Below, piece after piece: positions 34,113 through 48,660 of a DNA stretch of 64,000 bases. The notes beneath the pieces were generated by a model. It was not told the origin of the DNA, did no database searches, and saw only the letters and a program-made list of their open reading frames with translations. The stretch covers positions 53,213,360 to 53,277,359 of the forward strand of contig CM037788.1 of NCBI GenBank assembly GCA_021229015.1, written 5' to 3'. The stretch comes from Solen grandis (Eukaryota > Mollusca > Bivalvia > Adapedonta > Solenidae). The position numbers were made by a program, and so were the translations under genes. Each line of letters begins with the position of its first letter. The stretch's first letter is position 1.

Positions 34113-34585
34113 ATGCTATAACAAGTTGTTCATACTCCAGCCTCATTGACAACACGTTCCAGATGACCTGTATTTCGCTCATTGCTATAATAAGTTGTTC
34201 ATACACCTGCCTCATTGACAACACGTTCCAGATGACCTGTATTTCCCTCATTGCTATAATAAGTTGTTCATACACCTGCCACATTGAAAATGCGTTCCAG
34301 ATGACCTGTATTTCCCTCATTGCTATAATAAGTTGTTCATACACCTGCCTCATTGACAACACGTTCCAGATGACCTGTTTTTCCTCATTGCTATAGCAAG
34401 TTGTTCATACACCTGCCACATTGACAACACGTTCCAGATGACCTGTATTTCCCTCATTGCTATAGCAAGTTGTTCATACACCTGCCTCATTGACAACACG
34501 TTCCAGATGACCTGTATTTCCCCCATTGCTATAAATTCCCCTTAACCCAGATTTCCTCATTGTCCAGATGACCTGTATTTCCCTC
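34113..34585. repeat. 69-bp minisatellite (about 6-7 copies)
   Basis: The landmark cacgttccagatgacctgta recurs at 34153, 34222, 34291, 34360, 34429 and 34498, a period of exactly 69 bp. Because 69 is a multiple of 3, both strands stay open, giving a 23-residue repeating peptide. No other coding support is seen. A related single unit lies near 34043, 110 bp upstream. Confidence 0.85.
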
Positions 34586-35117
34586 ATTCCAGCACAAGGG
34601 TCTTCTCCAGTTCAGAGATATTGTTAGGGGCTTCGGTTCGACTACGTTTTCGCCTGTTAAGCTCGTCCTACAGGTGCTCGAAAACATTTGGAATTTATCG
34701 TTAATTAATTTATTTTGTGTAGTTATACTTGCATTTGCAGTAAAATATCGTTATCTAAGTGAAACCCGATTTATTTGCGTCTTTGAGTGGATAAACGGCT
34801 TGTAACAAGTCGATTGCGCGTCTGCGTTCTTGGATATTCAACCTAACCATTACAGTCTTATGTGTGTGTTTTTTTCAGGGTGAATGGATATTTAGAATAG
34901 TTTTATGTAAATATAAATCGATAATTTTGCTTACCAGCTTTTCTTCGTGCAAAAGGCGAAAGTCGTACCTGTATCTGCCACAAAACAGTTGCATCGTCAC
35001 GGTTAATTGAATACTCAAAGAATTAAGAATATACTGTATCATTAACTTAACCACTTTGAACTTTTCTATACATTTTATATTTGACCAGAAAATTCAACAA
35101 ATGTATTATTTCATAAT

Positions 35118-35120
35118 TAA

Positions 35121-35151
<31 letters not shown>

Positions 35152-35154
35152 ATT
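35118..35154. repeat. (AAAT)n microsatellite
   Basis: About nine copies of taaa/aaat. Confidence 0.9.
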
Positions 35155-35199
35155 AAGTTTTTCTTCAATAACAATTTAATGATGCTGATGGTGATGATT

Positions 35200-35432
35200 C
35201 ACCGTCCTCGTTTGCCAAGTGATTAGAGCGTCAGACTAGGGAGCGGAAGGTCATGCGCCCGATCCTCAGCCGTGACATACCAAAGTCGTAAAAATGGTAT
35301 TAATATAGCTCCCTTGTTTGGCGCTCAGCATATAAGAATAGTTCCAGGACTGGTTGGCCCTGTGTCAGATAATGTATCATGCCACATGTCTACGGCGTGA
35401 CAATGCAGTGTGGCAGCACTTTGTATGTCTAA
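35200..35432 (+). mobile_element. SINE family A copy
   Basis: accgtcctcgtttgccaagt, gattagagcgtcagact, cgcccgatcctcagccgtga, then accaaagtcgtaaaaatggt and atagctcccttgtttggcgc. The 3' tail is lost. Confidence 0.8.
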
Positions 35433-35435
35433 AGA

Positions 35436-35697
35436 GTTTTATCTTGGGAGCACTGGTACAGTGGATGGACACAGGTTTTGGGATCTTTTGATCCCGGGTG
35501 CGAGTTCGCCAGAAGCACTGCTAATTTCTTTGAGCAAGAAATTCATCCCGCATTAATTCACTTCACCCACGCATAAGGATAATATAATTCTATTGCACCA
35601 TAATGTGGCTGACATAAACGTTGTGAAAGACTCTCTAGGGAGATTGATAGAGGGGCGACCAGCTGTCAAGTCGATGAACGTGCCTACGACATGAAAC
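35436..35697 (+). repeat. Possible further tRNA-headed SINE
   Basis: cttgggagcactggtacagt, gatcccgggtgcgagttcgc, then a body ending gaccagctgtcaagtcgatg. It abuts the family A copy. Only one copy is seen, so the assignment is tentative. Confidence 0.35.
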
Positions 35698-36059
35698 TTC
35701 GAATATAAAATGCTTTGCTTTTAGATCTCCATCTAAGTACATCTACATAATCAAATGAATGGCACAGTCCACAAAGTCAATATATAATATTATATTGGCC
35801 AGCTGTTCCAGAACATGATTGTTTGGTGTATCTTAGCAACAGAATACTGGATTCACGTGCAACATGTGTGGTGGTTTTTACGGACGAAATATCTGAGCCA
35901 GGGATCTATAAATTTATGTTTCTGCCTAAGCGCAATATCGCAGATTTCTATAGAAAATACACCCATAAATTATCATTGATGATATAATAAGAAATATAAT
36001 TAAAGAAGCTCTTTCACAGATAGTCATTAACTTAGAATTTGATTTTTAACTCTCTGTTT

Positions 36060-36460
36060 AACCCATCTTCAGACGCATGATCACCCAATGCAACGTTATT
36101 GTAAAAATAATTGGTAGTTTCTACATCACAGACAATAAACTTACGAACGGTATTAGACATTCTTTTTTTTTTGTACCGTATCATGCTGATCATAATTCCA
36201 TCTTGGCGCATGCGCACACTTCGCAGGATGAACATACGAATTTGTGAAGACGCCGCGTTGCGAAACGTGTCACGTGGTACCACAATCACCTTCTTCGGGG
36301 ATACCGTACTCTATATATTAAACAGATTCCCCGAAGTGGATGTTTTCGAAAATGGCAATGACCTATACTTGCACAGTTTATTTGTCAAGAAACAAAGACT
36401 TAACCAAAATGAACGAGGGAGAGTAGAAAACTTTCTTTTTATTTCTAACGATCATGGATA
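36060..36460 (+). repeat. Duplicated segment, copy 1
   Basis: cagacgcatgatcacccaat, gcgcatgcgcacacttcgca, gtcacgtggtaccacaatca and tttgtcaagaaacaaagact are echoed at 37405-37865 and 38290-38510. A 116-codon open frame here is not recognised and is not conserved in the second copy. Confidence 0.55.
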
Positions 36461-36756
36461 GGATTGTTTGAGTGTATTAAAACACCTGTAAATACGAAAG
36501 AATATGTCCAATCCCATAATAGTCTATTTCTGTCATGTTTGTTTATTTATTTTGTTTCTCGGAAGATTATTAACAGTTAGAGTAAAATCATTAATTTTCA
36601 TATTTTCTCAAATGATCTTATCCACGAATTTTAATCCAAATAACTGTGAACGCTTTTCTAAAATAATATTTCACGGATATATTATCCAAGAAATTGTCTA
36701 TGTACAGATCCAACGATATATTCTATTTAATCAAAATATGTTGATTTTACTATATG

Positions 36757-36934
36757 CAGTTAAACCTGTCTTAAACCGACTGTCAAGGAAACAACAAAAA
36801 GAGATCCGCTTAACCGAGGCGGTCGCTAAATGAATTTTACATATAAAACAAAATGCTAGTTTGGTGAAATCAAAACTGACTGCATAATGCAGGTTGACTG
36901 CTTATTAAAGGTCACCGCTAAGACAGGGTCAACA
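36757..36934. mobile_element. CAGT-ended MITE, copy 1 (degraded)
   Basis: Left end cagttaaacctgtcttaaac, right end gtcaccgctaagacagggtc aac. The interior acaaaatgctagtttggtga aatcaaaactgact matches 59108-59285. Confidence 0.6.
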
Positions 36935-37404
36935 ACAACCCCCCTCCCTCCAAAAAACAACAACAAAAATCAACAAAAAATACTACAAATCATACAAAAT
37001 AATGAACTATGTAAAATATTATGTGTACCATTTATATGTACATCGGTTTTCTTATTTACTGTTCTAAAACCCCCTCCAATATATATATATATTTAATTCC
37101 TTGGTTTTTACGTATTCATGAAATTCCAAATATCTTAAAGAAAAAACTGCCTTTGAACTAAGTTTGTCATTAAATATAACCAATCAGTATAATTCGTCAA
37201 TATGCATGTCTTACTCGTTTATTCGTTTTCACAAACGCTTTGAAATTGCAAGAGAAAATATTAAGTGAAATGTCAAAGTATTCTAAACATATTTGACTCA
37301 AATTCAAACGCGACTCCTTTTGTGTATTCGTTAAGGTAGCTCGTTCGTCGTACATTGACTAAGAATTTGTTATGTTACTATCTGCGTGTATCACGTCTAT
37401 CGAT

Positions 37405-37865
37405 ACCCATCGACAGACGCATGGTCACTCAATACAACATATCGTGATTGTAAAATAAAAGGGTGGTTTCTCCATGACATGCAATAGCGCTACGAAAGGT
37501 ATTTCACCGCTGTGGGTTCGAATCCCGGTAGGGACTTCGGATTTTTCATGTGAGGAAGCCTTCCAGCTGGCTTGCGGTAGGTCGGTGGTTCTACCCGGGT
37601 ACCTCTGTGTACTCGGGGTCTTCCTCCACTTGTAATTAGCTGGACGTCGCTATATGATTGAAATACTATCGCAGCGACGGTAAACCCCAATACAACAACA
37701 ACAAACGGTATTGCACCTATATTCAAAATATATTTAAGAATTCTATTCCTGACTGATTAAATATCAATCTTCGCGCATGCGTGCACTTAAAAATTCCCTT
37801 CACGGAATGTGTGTTACGTAGTACCGCAAGCACCTGCTAGGAGAAACTGTATTCTTTAGATATTG
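37405..37865 (+). repeat. Duplicated segment, copy 2, interrupted by a SINE
   Basis: cagacgcatggtcactcaat ... tacgaaaggtatt, then SINE B, then aaacggtattgcacc ... cgcgcatgcgtgcactt. Copy 1 has the uninterrupted tacgaacggtattagac. Confidence 0.6.
37502..37706 (+). mobile_element. SINE family B, 5'-truncated, with target duplication
   Basis: Starts within the head at tcaccgctgtgggttcgaat and ends cggtaaaccccaatacaaca followed by (aac)n. A ggtatt duplication flanks it. Confidence 0.85.
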
Positions 37866-38289
37866 AAGATATGTATCATTTTTATCCTAGTTTGTCCTGA
37901 ATATCATACTATCCGAAACAAATATTCAAAATATTTTTACTTAACATACCCATACATCATCGAATTTATTCAATTGTTGTCTACAAAAACCTTTTTTTAA
38001 ATTCCTTAAAATTAGTCGTATAAATGTCATTTACTTCTAAACGTAATTACAAAATACATGATGTTTTTAATATTATTTATGTTTCTATAGATATTGCTAT
38101 CTTACAACATTATTATTTCAACCGATTTACTGCCTAAAGCTTGGTTTAAGTTGAATGTATGCATGCGACGTTTACTACTGCAGTACTACAACGGAAATTA
38201 ATCACATTATATAATTGTTATTAATATTATTGTTTATATGACAAGAGACTGTAAAGTTTACGTCAATAAAGTATACTATATGTCTGTAA

Positions 38290-38512
38290 TTAAGCTATTT
38301 CCTCGAAGTAGGTGTTTACGAAATAGATTTTCCCCATGCAGCGTGGCAGACACTTGTTTGTCAGGAAACAAAGATTCACCAAAATAAAGAAGAGAGAAAA
38401 TAAAAATGTCTACCGATTATCTGTGAACGTTTGTCAGGAAACAAAGATTCACCAAAATAAAGAAGAGAGAAAAGAAGAATGTCTACCGATTATCTGTGAA
38501 CGAGCTACATTA
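38290..38512 (+). repeat. Duplicated segment with internal 74-bp tandem duplication
   Basis: gtttgtcaggaaacaaagat tcaccaaaataaagaagaga starts at 38355 and again at 38429, each followed by tgtctaccgattatctgtga ac. It is related to 36370-36440. Confidence 0.75.
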
Positions 38513-41500
38513 ACTCAATAACTTGTTCAGGGCCAACGGGACAGACATTTCTTCGAACGTCTGATATTTTGTTACGCTAGATGGATTCTGACTAAATGTA
38601 TTAACATATATTTACATATATTTCCATAATATTACTGTTCATGTTACTGAATATGGCATTTTATGAGACTATATTTTTATGTCACCGAAATGTCTTAACT
38701 CAGTATTTATTAAAACAAAACTGCCTGTGTGTAACAATAAATATTTTATGATTAATCATAAGATTGTATTCATTATATTTTATCACAATACTTACAGCTC
38801 GGTTTTAAAAAGAATCATTAAATATAATTCGAAAAATTACTTGATATACATGTATATTTTTACCAACCGAATCTTTGAATTCTTCTGCTTTTTTTTTGTA
38901 ACCTAGTTTAAATGTATACTACTGGTCACATACGATGCTATTACAATTCACATATGAAAACCGTCGAAAGCTTATTGTTATTTTCTCCTTTGGGTGACAA
39001 AGTTTTATTTAATGATATTCCGCTGATTATTGGGAAATATCAGTGAATTAAAAATGGAAATTTCACTGTTTGAAAAACAGTGAATATTACCATTTTTATA
39101 ATTTTCACTTTTTTTGTAATGGAACTACTTAAAGACACTGTTGTATTTTTTAAAGACATTTCAATATTGCTTTCTACATTAAACATATCTGAAACACCAT
39201 GAAATACCAGAAAGAAATGTTAATTACACGTTTTCTTTGTGTTCATTCATTGGACTTTTGTTTAGACCAAATAACTATTAATTTCTTGGAGAATTTGGGG
39301 CTGCTCACAGGGTAAAATTTATGATGAACACAGTAACAATGAGTAATAACCATTAAATAAAAAGACAAAAAAAAAATGTTAGAAATAGTTACATGCTGTT
39401 TTTCAGTTGGGTATCGAGAGTAACCGTGTCTTGGGGGTGGAAAACAGTTGTTTTGTTTTTTTTATCACTGTGTAATATTCGAGCCGAACATAAATAATGT
39501 GGGCGACTTCAAAGAAAAAAGCTACAGTCATACAATAAGATAGTGATATTCTATTGAAACCACAGTCATACAATAAGATAATGATATTCTATTGAAACCA
39601 CAGTCATACAATAAGATAGTGATATTCTATTGAAACCACAGTCATACAATAAGATAATGATATTCTATTGAAACCACAGTCGTACAATAAGATAATGATA
39701 TTCTATTGAAGCCACAGTCATACAATAAGATAGTGATATTCTATTGAAGCCACAGTCATACAATAAGATAGTGATATTCTATTGAAACCACAGTCATACA
39801 ATAAGATAGTGATATTCTATTGAAACCACAGTCATACAATAAGATAGTGATATTCTATTGAAACCACAGTCATACAATAAGATAGTGATATTCTATTGAA
39901 ACCACAGTCATACAATAAGATAGTGATATTCTATTGAAACCACAGTCGTACAATAAGATAATGATATTCTATTGAAACCACAGTCATGCAATAAGATAGT
40001 GATATTCTATTGAAACCACAGTCATACAATAAGATAGTGATATTCTATTGAAACCACAGTCATACAATAAGATAGTGATATTCTATTGAAACCATAGTCA
40101 TACAATAAGATAGTGATATTCTATTGAAACCACAGTCATCAATAAGAAATGATATTCTATTGAAACCACAGTCTACTCTCAATAAGATAATGATATTCTA
40201 TTGAAACCACATCATCAATAAGATTATTCTATTGAAACCACAGTCTACAATAAGATATGATATTCTATTGAAACCACAGTCATGACAATAAGATAGTGAT
40301 ATTCTATTGAAACCACAGTCATACAATAAGATAGTGATATTCTATTGAAACCACAGTCATGCAATAAGATAGTGATATTCTATTGAAACCACAGTCATGC
40401 AATAAGATAGTGATATTCTATTGAAACCACAGTCATGCAATAAGATAGTGATATTCTATTGAAACCACAGTCATACAATAAGATAGTGATATTCTATTGA
40501 AACCACAGTCATGCAATAAGATAGTGATATTCTATTGAAACCACAGTCGTACAATAAGATAGTGATATTCTATTGAAACCACAGTCATACAATAAGATAG
40601 TGATATTCTATTGAAACCACAGTCATACAATAAGATAGTGATATTCTATTGAAACCACAGTCATACAATAAGATCGTGATATTCTATTGAAACCACAGTC
40701 ATACAATAAGATAGTGATATTCTATTGAACCACAGTCATACAATAAGATAGTGATATTCTATTGAAACCACAGTCATACAATAAGATAGTGATATTCTAT
40801 TGAAACCACAGTCGTACAATAAGATAGTGATATTCTATTGAAACCACAGTCATACAATAAGATAGTGATATTCTATTGAAACCACAGTCGTACAATAAGA
40901 TAGTGATATTCTATTGAAACCACAGTCATACAATAAGATAGTGATATTCTATTGAAACCACAGTCATACAATAAGATAGTGATATTCTATTGAAACCACA
41001 GTCATACAATAAGATAGTGATATTCTATTGAAACCACAGTCATACAATAAGATAGTGATATTCTATTGAAACCACAGTCATACAATAAGATAGTGATATT
41101 CTATTGAAACCACAGTCATACAATAAGATAGTGATATTCTATTGAAACCACAGTCATACAATAAGATAGTGATATTCTATTGAAACCACAGTCATACAAT
41201 AAGATAGTGATATTCTATTGAAACCACAGTCATACAATAAGATAGTGATATTCTATTGAAACCACAGTCATACAATAAGATAGTGATATTCTATTGAAAC
41301 CACAGTCATACAATAAGATAGTGATATTCTATTGAAACCACAGTCATACAATAAGATAGTGATATTCTATTGAAACCACAGTCATACAATAAGATAGTGA
41401 TATTCTATTGAAACCACAGTCATACAATAAGATAGTGATATTCTATTGAAACCACAGTCATACAATAAGATAAGTGATATTCTATTGAAACCACAGTCAT

Positions 41501-43129
41501 CAATAAGATAAGTGAAAATATTCTATTGAAACCACAGTCATACAATAAGATAGTGATATTCTATTGAAACCACAGTCATACAATAAGATAGTGATATTCT
41601 ATTGAAACCACAGTCATACAATAAGATAGTGATATTCTATTGAAACCACAGTCATACAATAAGATAATGATATTCTATTGAAACCACAGTCGTACAATAA
41701 GATAGTGATATTCTATTGAAACCACAGTCATACAATAAGATAATGATATTCTATTGAAACCACAGTCATACAATAAGATAGTGATATTCTATTGAAACCA
41801 CAGTCATACAATAAGATAATGATATTCTATTGAAACCACAGTCATACAATAAGATAGTGATATTCTATTGAAACCACAGTCATACAATAAGATAATGATA
41901 TTCTATTGAAACCACAGTCATACAATAAGATAGTGATATTCTATTGAAACCACAGTCATGCAATAAGATAGTGATATTCTATTGAAACCACAGTCATACA
42001 ATAAGATAGTGATATTCTATTGAAACCACAGTCATACAATAAGATAGTGATATTCTATTGAAACCACAGTCATACAATAAGATAATGATATTCTATTGAA
42101 ACCACAGTCATACAATAAGATAGTGATATTCTATTGAAACCACAGTCATACAATAAGATAGTGATATTCTATTGAAACCACAGTCTACAATAAGATGTGA
42201 TATTCTATTGAAACCACAGTCATGCAATAAGATCGTGATATTCTATTGAAACCACAGTCGTACAATAAGATAGTGATATTCTATTGAAACCACAGTCATA
42301 CAATAAGATAGTGATATTCTATTGAAACCACAGTCATACAATAAGATAGTGATATTCTATTGAAACCACAGTCATACAATAAGATAGTGATATTCTATTG
42401 AAACCACAGTCATGCAATAAGATAGTGATATTCTATTGAAACCACAGTCATACAATAAGATAGTGATATTCTATTGAAACCACAGTCATGCAATAAGATA
42501 GTGATATTCTATTGAAACCACAGTCATACAATAAGATAGTGATATTCTATTGAAACCACAGTCATGCAATAAGATAGTGATATTCTATTGAAACCACAGT
42601 CATACAATAAGATAGTGATATTCTATTGAAACCACAGTCATCAATAAGATAGTGATATTCTATTGAAACCACAGTCATACAATAAGATAGTGATATTCTA
42701 TTGAAACCACAGTCATCAATAAGATGTGATATTCTATTGAAACCACAGTCATACAATAAGATAGTGATATTCTATTGAAACCACAGTCTACAATAAGATG
42801 TGATATTCTATTGAAACCACAGTCATCAATAAGATATGATATTCTATTGAAACCACAGTCATCAATAAGATAGTGATATTCTATTGAAACACAGTCTACA
42901 TAAGATCGTGATATTCTATTGAAACCACAGTCTACAATAAGATATGATATTCTATTGAAACCACAGTCATCAATAAGATGTGATATTCTATTGAAACACA
43001 GTCATCAATAAGATATGATATTCTATTGAAACCACAGTCATAAATAAGAATATGATATTCTATTGAAAACCCAGTCATCAATAAGATATGATATTCTATT
43101 GAAACCACAGTCTACAATAAGATAGTGAT

Positions 43130-44448
43130 ATTCTATTGAAACCACAGTCATAGCAATAAGATATGAATTCATTGAAACCACAGTCTACATAAGATATGAT
43201 ATTCTATTGAAACCACAGTCTACAATAAGACTAGTGATATATTTATGAAACCACAGTCATACAATAGATAGTGATATTCTATTGAACCAGTCATACAATA
43301 AGATATGATATTTATGAACCACAGTCATACATAAGTGTGATATTCTTGAAACACAGTAATAGATGTGATATCTATTGAAACCACAGTCTAATAAGATAGT
43401 GTTTCTATTGAAACCAAGTAACAAATTTATTTATGAAACAAGTCATACAAAGATAGTGATTATGAAACCACGTCTACATAAGATATGAATTTATGAACAC
43501 AGTCATACAATAGATATGATTCTATGAAAAATCACAATAAGATGTGATTTCTATTGAAACACAGTTACATAAGTTGATATTCTATTGAAACAAGTTACAA
43601 TAATAGTATATTATTGAACCACAGTCACAATAAGATATTATTTATTGAAACAGTTCAATAAGATATGATTTATTGAAACACAGTTCAAATATGATATTCT
43701 ATTGACACAGTCTAATAATATATATTCTATTGAACCAAGTATCAATAAGATATGAATTCATTGAACCAGTCATCAATAATAGAATTATTAACGTATCAAT
43801 AAATATGATATTATAAACCAGTAAAGTATATCTATTGAAACACGTCCTAAGATGAATTATGAACATTAAAATATGATTATTGAACACAGTCATAGAAGGA
43901 TATTCTATTAAACCAGCAATAAGATAGTGATTCATGAAACAGTAATAAGAGTGATATTTATGAACCAAGTTAATAGTTGAATCTATGAACAAGTTACAAA
44001 GAAGTGTATTTATTGCCAGTATCAATAAATAGTTATGAAAACGTCTCATAAGAGTGATATTGAAACAGTTAATAAGATGAATTCTAGACACGTCTATAAA
44101 TGGAATTATGAAAAGTTCTAGATGATATTTATGAAACAGTTATAAATGATTTATAAAAATTAAGTGATATTATTGAAACATACAATAGATAGGATATTAT
44201 TGAACGTATCAAGTAGATTATGAACCCTCTAAAATTGTATTCTATGAACCATCTCAAGGATATTATGAAACACAGTCTCATAGTTGATTCTTAACCATAT
44301 AATAGTTCTGAACAGTAAGATGTATTTATTGAATTCTAAGGGAATTTATGACAACTCTATTGATTATGAACACGTCACATAAGATTATTATGAAACAAGT
44401 TAAATATGATTTGAAACCCATACATAAAGTATTTTTAACAGTTTTCTA
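43130..44448. repeat. Degenerate block 1 of the 38-bp satellite
   Basis: Monomers are shortened almost only by 1-5-base deletions, for example tgatattctattgaaacc becoming gatatttatgaacc. Perfect copies resume abruptly at about 44449. The pattern resembles unpolished long-read sequence. Confidence 0.75.
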
Positions 44449-46799
44449 TTGAAACCACAGTCATCAATAAGATATGATATTCTATTGAAACCACAGTCAT
44501 ACAATAAGATAGTGATATTCTATTGAAACCACAGTCATACAATAAGATAGTGATATTCTATTGAAACCACAGTCATACAATAAGATAGTGATATTCTATT
44601 GAAACCACAGTCATACAATAAGATAGTGATATTCTATTGAAACCACAGTCATACAATAAGATAGTGATATTCTATTGAAACCACAGTCGTACAATAAGAT
44701 AGTGATATTCTATTGAAACCACAGTCATACAATAAGATAGTGATATTCTATTGAAACCACAGTCATACAATAAGATAGTGATATTCTATTGAAACCACAG
44801 TCATACAATAAGATAGTGATATTCTATTGAAACCACAGTCGTACAATAAGATAATGATATTCTATTGAAACCACAGTCATACAATAAGATAGTGATATTC
44901 TATTGAAACCACAGTCATACAATAAGATAGTGATATTCTATTGAAACCACAGTCATACAATAAAAGTGATATTCTATTGAAACCACAGTCATACAATAAG
45001 ATAGTGATATTCTATTGAAACCACAGTCATACAATAAGATATGTATTCTATTGAAACACAGTCTACAATAAGATATGATATTTGAAATCTCAAAGAAAAT
45101 TCTACCATAATAGATATGATTCTATTGAAACACAGTCATACAATAAGATAGTGATATTCTATTGAAACCACAGTCATACAATAAGATAGTGATATTCTAT
45201 TGAAACCACAGTCTACATAAGATAGTGATATTCTATTGAACCCACAGTCATACAATAAGATAGTGATATTCTATTGAAACCACAGTCTACATAAGATAGT
45301 GATATTCTATTGAAACCACAGTCTACAATAAGATAGTGATATTCTATTGAAACCACAGTCATACAATAAGATAGTGATATTCTATTGAAACCACAGTCTA
45401 AAAAAGATAGTGATATTCTATTGAAACCACAGTCATACAATAAGATAGTGATATTCTATTGAAACCACAGTCATACAATAAGATAGTGATATTCTATTGA
45501 AACCACAGTCTACAATAAGATAGTGATATTCTATTGAAACCACAGTCTACATAAGATAGTGATATTCTATTGAAACCAGTCATACAATAAATAGTGATAT
45601 TCTATTGAAACCACAGTCATACAATAAGATAATGATATTCTATTGAAACCACAGTCTACAATAAGATATGATATTCTATTGAAACCACAGTCATACAATA
45701 AGATAGTGATATTCTATTGAAACCACAGTCATACAATAAGATAGTGATATTCTATTGAAACCACAGTCATACAATAAGATAGTGATATTCTATTGAAACC
45801 ACAGTCATACAATAAGATAGTGATATTCTATTGAAACCACAGTCATACAATAAGATAGTGATATTCTATTGAAACCACAGTCATACAATAAGATAGTGAT
45901 ATTCTATTGAAACCACAGTCATACAATAAGATAGTGATAATTCTATTGAAACCACAGTCATACAATAAGATAGTGATATTCTATTGAAACCACAGTCATA
46001 CAATAAGATAGTGATATTCTATTGAAACCACAGTCATACAATAAGATAGTGATATTCTATTGAAACCACAGTCATACAATAAGATATGATATTCTATTGA
46101 AACCACAGTCATACAATAAGATAGTGATATTCAGTCATACAATAAGATAGTGATATTCTATTGAAACCACAGTCATACAATAAGATAATGATATTCTATT
46201 GAAACCACAGTCATACAATAAGATAGTGATATTCTATTGAAACCACAGTCATACAATAAGATAGTGATATTCTATTGAAACCACAGTCTACAATAAGATA
46301 GTGATATTCTATTGAAACCACAGTCATACAATAAGATAGTGATATTCTATTGAAACCACAGTCATACAATAAGATAGTGATATTCTATTGAAACCACAGT
46401 CATGCAATAAGATCGTGATATTCTATTGAAACCACAGTCATACAATAAGATAGTGATATTCTATTACAATAAGATAGTGATATTCTATTGAAACCACAGT
46501 CATACAATAAGATAGTGATATTCTATTGAAACCACAGTCATACAATAAGATAGTGATATTCTATTGAAACCACAGTCATACAATAAGATAGTGATATTCT
46601 ATTGAAACCACAGTCATACAATAAGATATGATATTCTATTGAAACCACAGTCATGCAATAAGATAGTGATATTCTATTGAAACCACAGTCATACAATAAG
46701 ATAGTGATATTCTATTGAAACCACAGTCATACAATAAGATAGTGATATTCTATTGAAACCACAGTCATGCAATAAGATAGTGATATTCTATTGAAACCA

Positions 46800-48660
46800 C
46801 AGTCTACAATAAATATGATATTCTATTGAACCACAGTCATAAATAAGATATGATATTCTATTGAAACCACAGTCATCAATAAGATAGTGATATTCTATTG
46901 AAACCACAGTCTACAATAAGAAGGATTTCATGAACCACGTATCAATAATATGTATATCTATTGAAACCACAGTCATACAATAAGATAGGATATTCTATTG
47001 ACACAGTCATCATAAGATAAGTGATTATACAGTCACTGATATGTTTCTATGAAACCACAGTCTACAATAAGATGTGATATTCTATTGAAACACATCTACA
47101 TAAGATGTATATTCTATTGAAACCAATCATACAATAAATATGATATTCTATTGAAACCACGTCGTACATAAGATATGATATTCATGAAACACAGTATACA
47201 ATAAGATAATGATATTCTATGAAACCACAGTCGTACAATAAATTGATATCTATTGAACCACAGTCAAAAGATTATATTCTATTGAAACCACAGTCGTACA
47301 TAAGATATGATATTCTATGAAACCACAGTCATACAATAAGATATGATATTCTATTGAAACCACGTCATCAATAAGATGTGATATTCTATGAAACCACGTT
47401 CATGATATTTCTTTAAACCCAGTCTACAGATTGATTTCTATTGAAACCACAGTCATACAATAAGATAGTGAATCTATTGACCCGTCATACATAGAAGTGA
47501 TATCATTGACACAGTCTACAATAAGATAGTGATATTTATGAAGTTCATAAGATATGTATTATGAAACCACAGTCTACAATAAATAGGATATCTATGCACA
47601 GCTCTAGATATGATTTCTATTGAAACCACAGTCTACAATAAGATAGTGATATTCTATTGAAACCACAGTCATACAATAAGATATGATATCTATTGAAACC
47701 ACAGTCATACAATAAGATAGTGATATTCTATTGAAACCACAGTCATACAATAGAAGTGATATCTATTGAAACCACAGTCATCAATAAATAGTGATATCTA
47801 TGAAACCACAGTCATACAATAAGATAGTGATTTCTATTGAACCAAGATACATAAGATATGATATTCTATTGAAACCACAGTCATACAATAAGATAGTGAT
47901 ATTCTATTGAAACCACAGTCATACAATAAGATAGTGATATTCTATTGAACCACAGTCTACAATAAGATATGATATTCTATGAAACCACAGTATACATAAG
48001 ATATGATATTCTATTGAAACCACAGTCATACAATAAGATAGTGATTTCTATTGAAACCACATAACAATATTTCTATGACCCAGTATAATAAGATATTGAT
48101 ATTATTAAACCGTCTACATTAGATAGTTTCTTCCACGTAATACTAGAGTGATATATTGAAACACGCAGCGAGTAATCATAAACAACAACATACAATAAAT
48201 GCTATATTTTGAAATAAATTCATCATGTTTAGTTTCATGAAAACATTCTCAATAAGATATGAATTATTCTATTGAAACCACAGTCATACAATAAGATAGT
48301 GAATATTCATGTAACCACATCATACAATAAGATATGATTTCATTGAATTACCACAGTCATAGCAATAAGATAAATATTCTATTGAAACCACAGTCATCAT
48401 GAAGATAGATGATTTATCTATTGAAACCACAGTCATAATAACATAGTGATATCTATTGGAAACCACATGTATGCAATAATGATAATGATATTCTATTGAA
48501 ACCACAGTCCATACAATAAGATAGTGATATTCTATTGAAACCACAGTCATCAATAAGATAGTGATATTCTATTGAAACCACAGTCTGACAATAAGTATCG
48601 TGATTTCTATTGAAACCACAGTCATAAATAAGTATAGATGATATTCTATTGAAACCACAG
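46800..48660. repeat. Degenerate block 2 of the 38-bp satellite
   Basis: A second zone of deletion-rich monomers mixed with intact ones. A short non-matching patch lies near 48110-48260. Clean copies resume by about 48660. Confidence 0.75.

Noticed and set aside
34063..34396. Overlapping open frames on both strands with 23-residue repeats
   Set aside because: Explained by the 69-bp minisatellite period; no splice signals or known domain support coding. Kept only as a finding.
36111..36461. 116-codon open frame as a gene
   Set aside because: No recognisable domain, it overlaps a duplicated non-coding segment, and the second copy does not preserve the frame.
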